Made by a program: the position numbers and the translations under genes. From positions 1-33,636 of the forward strand of contig VGTM01000006.1 in NCBI GenBank assembly GCA_016874685.1: a DNA stretch of 33,636 bases, written 5' to 3'. Every line of letters starts with the position of its first letter. Position 1 is the first letter of the stretch. The notes under the pieces are model-generated. The model made no database searches, was not told where the DNA came from, and was given only the letters and a program-made list of their open reading frames with translations. Origin of the DNA: Methanobacteriota archaeon. GTDB lineage: Archaea > Methanobacteriota > Methanobacteria > Methanobacteriales > Methanobacteriaceae. Of this stretch, positions 8,026-17,138 are shown one piece after another.

Positions 8026-10029
8026 TTATGCCATTCTCAAATATCCTTGTTGTGGCTCATATATCTCTCCTTTGTTTTTTAGGACTCGTATTATCTCTTT
8101 GGTCTTTTCCTCACTTATATTATACCTATCTGTCATTTCATTTATGAGAATTTCTATGGGTGCTTTTCCATCATATACTTCTTCAAGCTCTCTTATAACA
8201 ACGATCACTGTTCTTAGCTTATCACGAGTTGATTGGGGAGTCCTTCCTTCTACTTTATCGATGTCAATTTTACCGGTTTCTGGATCGTATCCAACCTGCC
8301 TCAGGCACAATTTCTGCAATTTAGTGGCTTTTTTTGCGTCTAAGGCTTCAACTTCATTGCTTAATCGAATTCTGGCACTTGACTCTGATAATCTTATCAA
8401 AGCCTCTAGTTGACGAGCTGTAATGGGGATGGGTGAGTCTTCTTCATCTGATGCACCCCCTCTCATTCCAACATAGAACTCTTCAAGTACAGTGATAGCT
8501 TCCTTTGTGAGTTTTGGATGGATCTGGGTTCTTGCATAGGCTATATATTTTCTTAAAAGTTCTGGATCAATTTCAAAGGGTATGGAATCTTCTTTATGTA
8601 TTCTCAAGATATGTCTTGCCAATCTTTTATCATTTTCAATATTAGGTTTATCTTCAATTACGAATATAAGGTCGAATCTGGATAATATGGTTGATGGAAG
8701 ATTAATTTGCTCTGCTATTGACTTGATTCTATCAAATCTCCCAAATTTAGGGTTTGCGGCTGCGAGTACTGAACATCTCGCGTTTAAGGTGGCCATTATT
8801 CCGGCTTTTGCGATACTGATGGTTTGTTGTTCCAGTGCCTCATGTATGGCTGATCTATCTTCTGGTTTCATTTTGTCAAGTTCATCTACACAGACGTTAC
8901 CACGATCTCCTAAAACCAGTGCTCCAGCTTCCAGGGACCATCCTCCCAATTCGTCTCTAACTGCGGCAGCAGTAAGCCCAACTCCACTTGTACCTTTACC
9001 ACTTGTATATATTCCTCTTGGTGCAAGCTTTGATACGTATTTTAACATCTGAGATTTTCCAGTACCTGGATCTCCCACAATTAAAATATGAATATCGCCA
9101 CGGATTCTTGTTTTATCATCAAGTTCCTTTGCAGAACCTCCAAAAAGCTGTAAAGCTATTGCTTCTTTTATTTCTCTGTATCCGTGAATTGAGGGGGCTG
9201 TGGATCTTATTATTTTATCATGTACATGGGGATCTTTGGCCAGTTCCTTTATCTGTTGTTCATCTTCTGCGCTGATTTGAAGTTCCTCGAATTCTTTTTC
9301 AAGGTGTTCAATGTAGTTACAATAAATATAATTTCGAAATCTTCTGGTTTTTTCATCTCGAACAGTTTTTAAAGTCCCTGTTATCCTTACAATATCTCCA
9401 GGAGTCACAGAGTCAACAATATCATCTTCTAAAACCACCAAAATCTGTCTTGGCTGCTCTCCCCCCGATAAATTTTCCAAAGGTTCCTGAATTTTGGTGC
9501 TTTGTGTATCTAAAAATTCAGATTCATCTTGAAGTAATCTGAAGGATCTGCCTCCACAATCCTGGCATAATGCAGGTTCGGTGAGGAGGTTACTTGTTTG
9601 GGAAACTTCGTGAAGTCTCGTGCAGCTTCTACACTCAAAAACTGCCGTTAATATCCGGGGACGAACTTCATCAGTCTTACGTACAATTCCATCAACAGCA
9701 ATGAAATTACCAATGAACTTGCTCTTCAATAATCGAAGAGGAATGTTGTTACGTATGTTTTCGAATCTTATATTTAAATCAGCATTCTTACTTAGGGTGT
9801 CTATGTTTTTGATAGCCATTCTAGATGCTTTTACAACTTCCTCTGGTTTTTCAATTAGCAAGTCCGCTAGGTCTGGATCAAACATCTCCAGCTCTAGGTA
9901 GTCGACCACCACAGATCTTTGATCAGGATAGCGTTCAAGCGCTTCAAAGACAGCATCTTTGTATTTTGTGCTGAAAAATTCCTCAAATTTCGCCAATGGG
10001 TTTTTTGTTTTAACAGTTGCGGAGTTCAT
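8026..10029 (-). CDS. mcm: MCM replicative DNA helicase
   Basis: ATP-driven hexameric helicase that unwinds DNA ahead of the archaeal replisome. The 667-residue protein has the N-terminal domain with a zinc site (ECRSC near residue 130, then ALCQDCGG), the Walker A segment GDPGTGKSQ near residue 320, the Walker B CVDELDKM near 381, sensor 1 AAANPKFG and the arginine-finger box LSRFDLIF near 449. The C-terminal winged helix ([20 protein letters not shown]) is present. No in-frame damage is seen. The gene has no clear ribosome binding site, and a TATA-like box about 27 bases before the ATG suggests a leaderless transcript. It is the first gene of a minus-strand block with aIF2-beta, NMD3 and tyrS. 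Confidence 0.97.
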   Translation of the reverse strand: MNSATVKTKNPLAKFEEFFSTKYKDAVFEALERYPDQRSVVVDYLELEMFDPDLADLLIEKPEEVVKASRMAIKNIDTLSKNADLNIRFENIRNNIPLRLLKSKFIGNFIAVDGIVRKTDEVRPRILTAVFECRSCTRLHEVSQTSNLLTEPALCQDCGGRSFRLLQDESEFLDTQSTKIQEPLENLSGGEQPRQILVVLEDDIVDSVTPGDIVRITGTLKTVRDEKTRRFRNYIYCNYIEHLEKEFEELQISAEDEQQIKELAKDPHVHDKIIRSTAPSIHGYREIKEAIALQLFGGSAKELDDKTRIRGDIHILIVGDPGTGKSQMLKYVSKLAPRGIYTSGKGTSGVGLTAAAVRDELGGWSLEAGALVLGDRGNVCVDELDKMKPEDRSAIHEALEQQTISIAKAGIMATLNARCSVLAAANPKFGRFDRIKSIAEQINLPSTILSRFDLIFVIEDKPNIENDKRLARHILRIHKEDSIPFEIDPELLRKYIAYARTQIHPKLTKEAITVLEEFYVGMRGGASDEEDSPIPITARQLEALIRLSESSARIRLSNEVEALDAKKATKLQKLCLRQVGYDPETGKIDIDKVEGRTPQSTRDKLRTVIVVIRELEEVYDGKAPIEILINEMTDRYNISEEKTKEIIRVLKNKGEIYEPQQGYLRMA

Positions 10030-10050
10030 TATTACAACTAATGTTTTCTT

Positions 10051-10060
10051 ATCTTATAAA
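10051..10060 (-). promoter_or_regulatory. TATA-like box of mcm
   Basis: On the minus strand the bases read TTTATAAGAT, a good archaeal box A. Its centre is about 27 bases before the ATG at 10029, the usual distance to the transcription start, so the mRNA would begin at or within a few bases of the start codon. The lack of a GGTG-type site near the ATG agrees with that. Confidence 0.5.
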
Positions 10061-10187
10061 ATTCTTTATTCTACAACTTTCATATAAAATAAAGAAAATA
10101 ATAAACTTTAACTTCAGTATTAAATTATTAAACTACTAGATATTAAAATAATAAGAACTATATAAAAACACTGATAACGGTGATTCA

Positions 10188-10622
10188 ATGAAAAGATCAA
10201 GATTGAACTTATTCAGGGCAACATCTATGACTATCTCGCTTCTTGGAATTTTAATGGTAATTGCTACCATAATTATTTTTGCCTACATAGGTATTGATAA
10301 AATATCTTTAGGGTTTTCATCAAACATGGATAAAAGCACGGCTTATGATCAGTTAGCAATCCTCAAGTCAGAATTTTCGGCCTTAAAAATACAATATGAC
10401 GACGTAAAAAGGGAAGTTTATAAAACTGATGATAAAAAGTTAAAAAAAGCATACATAAATGCTGAACTTGAATTTATAAGAGCGGAATCTGCAATTTCAG
10501 ATGTAGAAAGTGCAATATCATCGGATTCGTCTATTGATGAAATTAATGCAAGGCTTGATATAGCGAAAGCACAGCTACAAAAAGCTAAAACTAGTATAAC
10601 TAGTGTTAGGGCAATGTTATAA
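10188..10622 (+). CDS. Membrane-anchored coiled-coil protein, unknown
   Basis: A 144-residue protein with a basic N terminus (MKRSRLNLF), one hydrophobic span at about residues 14-36 (MTISLLGILMVIATIIIFAYIGI), and a long charged helical tail rich in Ala, Lys, Asp and Glu with heptad-like spacing (about 50-144). This predicts an inner anchor with the coiled coil outside, or an uncleaved signal anchor. GGTGATTCA precedes the ATG, which supports the start. It is divergent from mcm and followed by an eight-T run and a tiny lipoprotein. I do not recognise the family. A structural or sensing role at the cell surface would fit but is not shown. Confidence 0.8.
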   Translation: MKRSRLNLFRATSMTISLLGILMVIATIIIFAYIGIDKISLGFSSNMDKSTAYDQLAILKSEFSALKIQYDDVKREVYKTDDKKLKKAYINAELEFIRAESAISDVESAISSDSSIDEINARLDIAKAQLQKAKTSITSVRAML

Positions 10623-10630
10623 TTTTTTTT
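10623..10630 (+). terminator. Oligo-T terminator after the coiled-coil gene
   Basis: A run of eight T directly after the TAA of the coiled-coil gene, without a hairpin. Archaeal RNA polymerase stops on such oligo-T tracts, so this is a plausible terminator; it would make the downstream lipoprotein a separate transcript or one made by read-through. Confidence 0.45.
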
Positions 10631-10720
10631 AATTCTGAAATATTCAAATATATTTTGAGAAGATTAAAGTGATAAATGTAAAACCATGTATAATCAATTA
10701 AATTTATTTGGAGAATTGGT

Positions 10721-10816
10721 TTGAAAGCCGTTATTTGGATTTTTACAATGTTTGTTGTTGTTATTACTTTATCAGCTTCTGGTTGTACTTTATGGGAGGA
10801 CTTCTCAAGAAGATAA
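10721..10816 (+). CDS. Very small lipoprotein (31 residues)
   Basis: TTG at 10721 opens a 31-codon frame ending TAA at 10814-10816. GGAG lies at 10710-10713, seven bases ahead. The product has a Lys at position 2, a hydrophobic core (AVIWIFTMFVVVITLS), then a lipobox-like SASGC and a short tail TLWEDFSRR. That is the layout of a lipoprotein signal peptide with a mature part of only ten residues, lipidated on Cys22. Size and form recall bacterial entericidin-type peptides, but there is no sequence basis for homology. It follows the coiled-coil membrane protein by about 100 bases and may work with it. A chance frame is possible because of the length, but site, signal and lipobox together are hard to get by accident. 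Confidence 0.55.
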   Translation: MKAVIWIFTMFVVVITLSASGCTLWEDFSRR

Positions 10817-10919
10817 TGAAACTATCAAAAATGTTATCATTTAAGAAAATCAATAGAGTAGAATACAGTATTTAGTTGAAAGATTGAATACCAAATAATT
10901 CCAATCAACACACATATGG

Positions 10920-11012
10920 TCAGATAGGGTATTTAATTGATTTTTTTAACCATAATTCTTGATTTTGAATTTCAGATGTTTTTCCAGTAAATAGAGCAAA
11001 AATAGGTTTCAT
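10920..11012 (-). CDS. Possible 30-residue peptide downstream of rrmJ
   Basis: ATG 11012 opens a short minus-strand frame that begins MKPIFALFTGKTSEIQNQEL and ends at TGA 10920-10922. The composition looks protein-like (FALFTGKTSEIQNQELWLKK) and the ATG is preceded by TATGGAATA, a weak site. It begins 28 bases after the rrmJ stop on the same strand. It may be a small gene, the remains of a larger one cut off by the stop, or chance. Confidence 0.25.
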   Translation of the reverse strand: MKPIFALFTGKTSEIQNQELWLKKSIKYPI

Positions 11013-11040
11013 TATTCCATAAATATCAAAAATATTGAAT

Positions 11041-11643
11041 TCAAATTTTGCCCATGGCAACTACATACATCTCAGTGCTTCCCTTTTTTGAAGACGGGGG
11101 TTTTGTAGTTTTAACGTTAAAGTTTTTTTTGATTTTTTTAAGAAGCTTTCCAAACTCTTCACCTTGAAAAACTTTCATAATAAGATTTCCGTTTCTTTTT
11201 AAGATATGTTCTCCAATTTTTAAAACATTCTCTGCAATTTCTATTGATTTTAGATGGTCTATGTCCCTTATTCCAGATAATTGAGGTGAGGCATCTGATA
11301 ATATAACATCAGCTTTCCCTCCTAAAGCATAATCTATCTTTGCAACTGTTTCATCTTCAGTAAAATTTCCCAATATACCAATGAAATTATCCTGTTTGAA
11401 AGGTTTTATTCTTTGCAGATCAACGCCTACAACCAAACCTTGGTTTCCAACTACTTCCAGGGCTACCTGCGACCATCCACCTGGTGCAGCACCTAAATCC
11501 ACCACGAAATCTCCATTTTTGATTATTTTAAATCTTTTGTTAAGCTGTATAAGCTTGTAGGAAGCTCTTGATCTGTAATTTTCCTTTTTGGCGATTCGAT
11601 GGTAGTGTTCTTTTCTTCTGTCTTTTTCCCATTTTTTACTCAT
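11041..11643 (-). CDS. rrmJ: 23S rRNA 2'-O-methyltransferase, FtsJ/RrmJ family
   Basis: SAM-dependent enzyme that methylates the ribose of a uridine in the large rRNA peptidyl-transferase region (E. coli RrmJ/RlmE); archaeal members are expected to act on rRNA in the same way. The 200-residue protein has the SAM motif [14 protein letters not shown], and the K-D-K-E catalytic set is visible: Lys in SYKLIQL, Asp in SDASPQ, Lys in IMKVFQG and Glu in GSTEMYVVA. The start at 11643 overlaps the end of the phosphodiesterase gene by eight bases, with AGGG upstream, so the two are translationally linked. Length is normal and the frame intact. Confidence 0.94.
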   Translation of the reverse strand: MSKKWEKDRRKEHYHRIAKKENYRSRASYKLIQLNKRFKIIKNGDFVVDLGAAPGGWSQVALEVVGNQGLVVGVDLQRIKPFKQDNFIGILGNFTEDETVAKIDYALGGKADVILSDASPQLSGIRDIDHLKSIEIAENVLKIGEHILKRNGNLIMKVFQGEEFGKLLKKIKKNFNVKTTKPPSSKKGSTEMYVVAMGKI

Positions 11644-12172
11644 TTTTAAGCCCTAATCTTTTGTATGTAATTGCTTTGCATGTTGAATCTCCAATTTTTA
11701 TTATTCTGGTTTCTAATTCTCCTTTTTTAACTTCAAGAAGCATCAAAGATGGATCAGACATTCTTGGAACTGTAGGACTTCCTGGATTTAGCAGAATAAT
11801 GTCATCAACTTTTTTTACAAATGCCCAGTGTGTATGACCAGTGATAAGGACGTCAACACCCATTTCTAAACCTATATATTCCAACTGCTGGCTGTCTCCC
11901 CGGGGGTAGACTTCACCGTGATTTAGTCCAATTTTGACCCCTTCAACATTTATTATGTCCTGTTTGGGGAGATTTGTACCATATGCTTTGTCCATATTGC
12001 CCTGAACACATTTTGTGGGAGCAATAGTCTGAAGTTCATCCCATATTTCCATAGAAATTAAATCACCTGCATGCAGAATCAAATCCAATCCCCCAAAAAC
12101 TTCAAAGACAGCTTCCGGAATTTTAGAGTATCTGTCAGGGATGTGAGTGTCTGATATAACTCCTATTAACAT
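11636..12172 (-). CDS. MJ0936/YfcE-type metallophosphodiesterase
   Basis: Small cytoplasmic phosphodiesterase of the calcineurin-like family, dependent on divalent metals; MJ0936 of Methanocaldococcus and YfcE of E. coli are characterised on artificial phosphodiesters, and the natural substrate is unknown. The ligand motifs are in order: SDTHIPD (Asp8, His10), HAGDLI, QGNMD, LNHGE and TGHTHW, ending with [11 protein letters not shown]. 178 residues is standard. GGCGATTTAA precedes the ATG 12172. It overlaps rrmJ by eight bases, forming a two-gene operon; a link to RNA or nucleotide turnover is possible but not shown. Confidence 0.93.
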   Translation of the reverse strand: MLIGVISDTHIPDRYSKIPEAVFEVFGGLDLILHAGDLISMEIWDELQTIAPTKCVQGNMDKAYGTNLPKQDIINVEGVKIGLNHGEVYPRGDSQQLEYIGLEMGVDVLITGHTHWAFVKKVDDIILLNPGSPTVPRMSDPSLMLLEVKKGELETRIIKIGDSTCKAITYKRLGLKNE

Positions 12173-12369
12173 TTAAATCGCCTTTAATTTATTTTGGATA
12201 AAAATGATAGAATTATATATGGATAGCTTTATAAAAAAAGGTTTCCTAAATTGATTTAACCAACTTTCTTGAGTCGCTCTCAAATATTTGTAATATGAAT
12301 AAAATTTTTAAACGATTATCTACAGCTATTAATCTTAAAAAATAAGGTAATTTTGAATGAATTATACGA

Positions 12370-13266
12370 TTATAAACTGTAGTAAAGTGCACCTGCAATT
12401 AAAAGCAAAATTGGCCATAGCATAAATTCACCATCTACCATTGTGTATGATATAAATCTTAATTCCTCGCTGGTAACTGTTTCCGCTTTTTTCATATAAT
12501 AAAAACTGTAAAAATAAAATAAAATTAGTGAAAATGCAAATAAAGGTATTTCTTTCGTATAGATCCCTACAAATAATGGAATAAATGAAAAAATGTTAAA
12601 TATCTGTAAAAATTTTAAGGTGTGTTCTTTACCTAATGTTACAGGCAATGTTTTCAATCCTTCCTCTCTATCACTTTCTAAGTCTTTTATATCAAAAAAG
12701 GTCACGTTTATTATGAACCTCAAAAATATTAAAATAAAAAGAATTATAAAGGAAATATCCAATTTTAAGGAGTAATGGAATAGGAGGAAAAATGACCCGG
12801 CCAATGCCCAGATTAGGGAGGTATAAATATTTTTAAAGCCAGGAATTCTTTTGGTTAAGCCCTTAAAAAGTATGGTGTATAAAAAACCGCAGAAAAATAT
12901 TGCCAGAATGAAAATTAACAAATTTTGATTTGAGAAAGAAATGATTAAGGAAATCAGTAATGCTATGTACACTCCTAGGACTATTGGATATCTTTTTGCC
13001 TGTCCCTGCCAATAAACAGAGCGTTCTTCGTTTGTTTTAATATCTTTATATAAGTCTTTATAATAGTCATAACTGTAGACAATTAGTGGGACCAAATAGG
13101 AGATAAATAATATTGGCAAGTCTAAGTTAATTTTTAGAATGATAGATACCGAGATAATTATGGCAGGGGCACCTAATGCTCCGAAATGTCCACTATAAAT
13201 AAATTCATTTTGTAATATTGATGAATATTTCGAACTTAAATTTTTAACATTAGGATATAAGGGCAT
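12370..13266 (-). CDS. UbiA superfamily prenyltransferase-like membrane protein
   Basis: Multi-span membrane protein of the UbiA superfamily, which attaches isoprenoid chains to acceptors, for example in archaeal ether-lipid or quinone-type synthesis. The first Asp-rich motif region is YSYDYYKDLYKDIKTNEERS (about residues 64-83) and the second is DIKDLESDREEGLKTLPVTL (about 192-211); both metal-diphosphate sites look complete. Nine or so hydrophobic segments cover about 298 residues. Start is uncertain: I prefer ATG 13266; TTG 13281 adds five residues. Methanobacteriales need such enzymes for digeranylgeranylglyceryl lipid, but this protein is more divergent than the usual lipid enzyme, so its acceptor is unknown. 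It appears alone. Confidence 0.83.
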   Translation of the reverse strand: MPLYPNVKNLSSKYSSILQNEFIYSGHFGALGAPAIIISVSIILKINLDLPILFISYLVPLIVYSYDYYKDLYKDIKTNEERSVYWQGQAKRYPIVLGVYIALLISLIISFSNQNLLIFILAIFFCGFLYTILFKGLTKRIPGFKNIYTSLIWALAGSFFLLFHYSLKLDISFIILFILIFLRFIINVTFFDIKDLESDREEGLKTLPVTLGKEHTLKFLQIFNIFSFIPLFVGIYTKEIPLFAFSLILFYFYSFYYMKKAETVTSEELRFISYTMVDGEFMLWPILLLIAGALYYSL

Positions 13267-13281
13267 TATACCCACGTCCAA

Positions 13282-14072
13282 ATTTTTTCATGCTAGCTGA
13301 AAAGAAGCTCTGAAATACCGATTGTGGTGTTAAGGGTCATCCTTTTCATCAGCGCTTAAAAAAATTTATTGATGATAATATGTAAACTCAAATCGAACCC
13401 AGATCGCTAATCGAATTTATGAATATAACTTAGAAGACATAATGAGTCACCAAGGTTATCTTAAATTCACTGAGACTCTAAAAGTTCTGCTTTAGATATT
13501 TATTACAATGGTACAAAAATTCCTTATTTTATGATTTAAAACTCCTTGAGTGTTCTTTTTGTCTTTAGGATTGTGAGGTACATAGTTTATAGCATAAGAA
13601 TTATTACCTTTCTTATATATGTATTTTATGCGTTATATGATATTATCTTAAAATTTTATGAAAATCATAATTTCTTAAAAGAATTGATTTTAGTAAGTGT
13701 GCTCTTTATCTCAATTATTCTTTTTTGACCTTTAAAATACCTGAATACATACATTTGTTAGTATTTAAGCTATTATCTGAGTTTAAAATAAGTATTTAAA
13801 AGAGAATTATAGATTTCCCTGATTTAAAATTCAATTGAGATATTTTTTAAATTTTAAATAAATCATTATATGAACCTAATTTTCCTGAAAAAGTGAAATA
13901 AAAGAAGGATTAGAATTCAATATATATTTCCAATTTTCATTTTTTTCCACATACTTCTGTAGAAATTGTTTTCAATTATAATTCCTTCAATATATTTTCT
14001 AAAAAAAGAATAAATTTATAAGGTAACACTAATAAAGATTAATCAGCTAATTTGACCGAGAGGTAATTTTAT
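13282..14072. other. Long AT-rich intergenic region
   Basis: About 790 bases between the UbiA-like gene and the histidine kinase. A 60-codon hydrophobic frame at 13546-13728 (from TTG, no ribosome binding site) could be a small membrane protein but is most likely chance in AT-rich DNA. A stretch near 13386-13412 (TCGAACCCAGATCGC) resembles the T-arm of a tRNA read on the minus strand, but no acceptor stem or anticodon arm fits around it. The kinase promoter should lie just upstream of 14073, where AGAGGT precedes the ATG. Confidence 0.4.
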
Positions 14073-15776
14073 ATGAACATATATGCACTTATTTCCTTAG
14101 CTGCTTTTATGTTATGTTTTTTTTTTGGGAATTTCATATATCATAAAAATCCTAAAAGTCAACTAAACAAGATGGTTGCAATTTTATGTGTTTTGGTGGC
14201 TTTCCTGGCTTTTGTTGAATTTGGGTATCGTCAGGCACAAGATTTTGATACTGCATTTTATTGGTTGAAGTTAAGTACTTTATGGCCTTTTGTACCTTCT
14301 GTCCTATTACACATTGCTCTAATTTTTACTAAAAAAACAAAACTCTTAACTAATAAATTAACCTATATTCTGATATATTCTCCGGCATTCATCATTTCGG
14401 GTCTTGCATTAACCACAAATTTACTTTTAGATGGGGCGTTAAGGGAATATTGGGGGTGGACATATGCTTTCCCACAAAACCCCCTCTTATTCAATTTAAT
14501 GGCGGTCTGGAGTGTCATTGGCGGATCTTCTGCAGCAATTTTATGTCTTTCATATTATCTAAAGGCAACAAATATCAAAAGAAAGCAGGCAAAGTATGTT
14601 CTTGCAGGATTGTACATGCCTCTAGTCATAAGTTTTTTAAGTGACTTCATTCTTCCTAATGCATCCATAAGGGTTCCAGAGATGACCATGACCATGTCAA
14701 CAGTTGGAATAGCTTTCATAAGTTATGGAATTTGGAAATACAGATTCCCTGCACTTACCACGGCAATAGCAGCAGATGAAATTGTCTCTACCATGTCAAA
14801 TTTCTTGCTATTACTGGATCATAAAATGAACATTGCAACTGTTAATCAGGCTACTTTAACTCTTCTTGGATATGAGAAAAACGAGATGGTTGGGAAATCT
14901 GTAAAGATGATCTTTGCGGAGAAAAAAGATATTGAAGATTTATTCAATGAAGAAAATCAGTATTTGAGGGAAACCAGTGCTATAAATAATGTTGAAGCGA
15001 CTCTTAAGAGGAAGGATGGAAGGATCGTTCCAATATTTTTATCCACATCTATTATTCAAAATGAAGATGCTAAAATTTTAGGTACTGTTTGTATTGGCAG
15101 TGATATCACTGATCTTAAAAAAGCAGAAAAAAGGATTAAATCATCACTTGAAGAAAAAGAATTACTTTTGCGAGAAATTCACCACCGTGTCAAAAATAAT
15201 CTGCAAGTAATTTCGAGCATGCTCAATCTTCAATCAAGATATATAAAGGATAAATCGGATCTTGAGCTTTTCAGGGGTAGTCAAAGCAGAATAAAAACAA
15301 TGGCAATGATACATGAACATCTCTACCGATCTGCAGATTTTGCACATATAGATTTTTCAGAATATATTCATAGTTTAGTCAATTATCTATTGAGATATTA
15401 TAATGCAGATCCAAATGTCATAAAATTGAAGTTGGACGTTGAGGAGGATATTTCGCTTAACATTGACACTGCTGTACCCTGTGGTTTAATTATAAATGAG
15501 CTTGTATCTAACGCCCTTAAATTCGCGTTTCGTAATGGTAGACCGGGAGAGGTCAAAATTGATTTTCATTCAGTTGATGATAACTTTATATTGACTGTAA
15601 GTGATAATGGCATGGGGTTTCCTGAAGATCTAGATTACAGTAACGTGAAAACATTGGGATTACAGTTGGTAGATTCATTAGTCAGACAACTGGGCGGTGC
15701 AATAGAGCTCGATAGAAGTCAAGGGACAAAATTTACCATCATTTTTAAAGAAACAGACTATCAAAGAAGGATCTAA
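14073..15776 (+). CDS. Membrane PAS sensor histidine kinase (HisKA_2 type)
   Basis: A 567-residue sensor kinase. Residues about 1-220 are seven or so membrane spans of the type found at the N terminus of archaeal kinases; a PAS domain follows (about 230-350, with SNFLLLLDHKMNIATVNQAT and GYEKNEMVGKSV), then the HisKA_2 phosphoacceptor helix LLREIHHRVKNNLQVISSML, in which the first His of HHR is the expected phosphorylation site. The HATPase domain shows NELVSNALKFAF (N box), DNGMGFPED (G1) and TLGLQLVDSLVRQLGG (G2). AGAGGT precedes ATG 14073. No response regulator lies in the window, so it is an orphan kinase; its signal, perhaps membrane or redox state, is unknown. Confidence 0.93.
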   Translation: MNIYALISLAAFMLCFFFGNFIYHKNPKSQLNKMVAILCVLVAFLAFVEFGYRQAQDFDTAFYWLKLSTLWPFVPSVLLHIALIFTKKTKLLTNKLTYILIYSPAFIISGLALTTNLLLDGALREYWGWTYAFPQNPLLFNLMAVWSVIGGSSAAILCLSYYLKATNIKRKQAKYVLAGLYMPLVISFLSDFILPNASIRVPEMTMTMSTVGIAFISYGIWKYRFPALTTAIAADEIVSTMSNFLLLLDHKMNIATVNQATLTLLGYEKNEMVGKSVKMIFAEKKDIEDLFNEENQYLRETSAINNVEATLKRKDGRIVPIFLSTSIIQNEDAKILGTVCIGSDITDLKKAEKRIKSSLEEKELLLREIHHRVKNNLQVISSMLNLQSRYIKDKSDLELFRGSQSRIKTMAMIHEHLYRSADFAHIDFSEYIHSLVNYLLRYYNADPNVIKLKLDVEEDISLNIDTAVPCGLIINELVSNALKFAFRNGRPGEVKIDFHSVDDNFILTVSDNGMGFPEDLDYSNVKTLGLQLVDSLVRQLGGAIELDRSQGTKFTIIFKETDYQRRI

Positions 15777-15937
15777 AAAATAATTAATTGAGTTTATCAT
15801 GTGTTTGCTGCAGTGGTTATCTAAAGTTCTCCTTATAATATAATCCTTATAATAAAAAATTATGAAAAATTCATTAAACTAGATATCTTAAATAAATTAA
15901 AAATAATCCGTAAATATAATAATATGAACTGACTGAA

Positions 15938-16429
15938 ATGACGAATCAAGGTAAGTTAGGTAAAGCCACATTTGGCGCAGGTTGTTTCTGGGGGGTTGAA
16001 GCAGCATTTCGGCAGGTAAAAGGAGTTATATCAACTTCCGTTGGTTATATGGGGGGAGAATTTGAAAATCCTAGTTATGAAGATGTTTGTTCAGGTCGTA
16101 CTGGGCATGCAGAGGTAGTCGAAGTGGTTTATAATCCTTTTGTAGTCTCTTATGACGAACTTTTGAAGGTTTTCTGGAAAATACACGATCCTACAACACT
16201 TAACAGGCAGGGACCAGATATAGGAAAACAGTATAGATCGGTAATTTTTTATCATGACGCAGAACAGGAAGCCGCAGCATTAAGTTTGAAGGAGAAACTT
16301 CAAATATCTGGCAAGTATAAGAAAGATATAGTAACAGAAATTGTACCTGCAATGAAATTTAACTTAGCTGAGGATTATCATCAGCAGTATTTCGAAAAAA
16401 CTGGCTATAAAGGTTGTCAATTATTTTAA
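15938..16429 (+). CDS. msrA: Peptide methionine-S-sulfoxide reductase MsrA
   Basis: Reduces the S form of methionine sulfoxide in proteins back to methionine in the cytoplasm, a repair of oxidative damage. The catalytic GCFWG motif (Cys at about residue 17, GAGCFWGVEAAF) is present, followed by GVISTSVGYMGG, SGRTGHAEVVEVVYNP, the FWKIHDPTTLNRQGPDIGKQYRS block and EDYHQQYFEKTGYKGC, which supplies a possible resolving cysteine. 163 residues is normal. ATG 15938 places the motif at the expected distance. No partner MsrB is in the window. It begins a plus-strand series with YjbQ and a ferritin-like gene. Confidence 0.96.
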   Translation: MTNQGKLGKATFGAGCFWGVEAAFRQVKGVISTSVGYMGGEFENPSYEDVCSGRTGHAEVVEVVYNPFVVSYDELLKVFWKIHDPTTLNRQGPDIGKQYRSVIFYHDAEQEAAALSLKEKLQISGKYKKDIVTEIVPAMKFNLAEDYHQQYFEKTGYKGCQLF

Positions 16430-16625
16430 TGGGCAATAAAATATTTTATTATAAAATTTAATGTTTAAATTGGTTAGTTCAGGTTAAAATTAAATATATT
16501 AATTAACTATATTAAAATTAAGATATGAACTAATTATTCCTATTTAATTGATTCAAATAGACATTTAAAAAAATTCGAAATTTTTCATTTAATATAGCTT
16601 AAATTTGGTAAAAACAGGTGTTTGA

Positions 16626-17027
16626 ATGATATTTACAAAAACTGTGATGATAGAAACCATAAATCCTGGAGATCTTGTTGATTTAACTTCGTTTGTAGAG
16701 GCGGGGGTGGAAGAATCTGGTATTAAGGAAGGAATAGTCCATGTTTTCGCACCTCATGCCACTGCTGTATTTGCCTTAACAGAGCTAGAATCCAGATTGC
16801 AAGAGGATATATTGAAATTATTAGATGCACTGACTCCAGAGGGTCGATGGAGGCATGGTGGAAATGCACATTCACACCTTAGGTCCATGCTTTTTGCTCC
16901 AGATAAAACTTTACCTGTTAGACGTGGTAAAATGGTTCGAGGGACCTGGCAAAGTTTGTTTTTCATAGAGGCGGACACCTCCGGAAGAATAAGAAAGATA
17001 GAGATAACAGTTATGGGGGATAAATAA
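16626..17027 (+). CDS. YjbQ/UPF0047 family protein
   Basis: A compact 133-residue protein of the YjbQ family (UPF0047), annotated elsewhere as secondary thiamine-phosphate synthase because some members rescue thiE mutants; the native role is not settled. Conserved family pieces are visible: HVFAPHATAVFALTEL, the DILKLLDALTP segment, the histidine-rich WRHGGNAHSHLRSML and RRGKMVRGTWQSLFFIEADT. A metal site formed by the His residues is expected. ATG 16626 follows AGGTGTTTGA. It is separated from its neighbours by 100-200 bases and so probably has its own promoter. Confidence 0.92.
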   Translation: MIFTKTVMIETINPGDLVDLTSFVEAGVEESGIKEGIVHVFAPHATAVFALTELESRLQEDILKLLDALTPEGRWRHGGNAHSHLRSMLFAPDKTLPVRRGKMVRGTWQSLFFIEADTSGRIRKIEITVMGDK

Positions 17028-17138
17028 TTACTCAATGTGGAGGGATCAATAGTTTATTAGTTTGAGTTCAAATATTATGCATGTTTAAGTGTTATTCAAA
17101 TAGAATTTTTATGAATTGAAACATGTGGGGTGATAATT

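Noticed and set aside
8582-9052. Plus-strand frames of more than 90 codons inside mcm, including the one at 8988-9275
   Set aside because: Antisense shadows of MCM; low-complexity Ser/Leu composition.
13386-13412. tRNA T-arm-like sequence on the minus strand
   Set aside because: The neighbouring bases do not form an acceptor stem, D arm or anticodon arm.
13546-13728. 60-codon hydrophobic frame
   Set aside because: No ribosome binding site, TTG start, AT-driven composition; described only in the intergenic entry.
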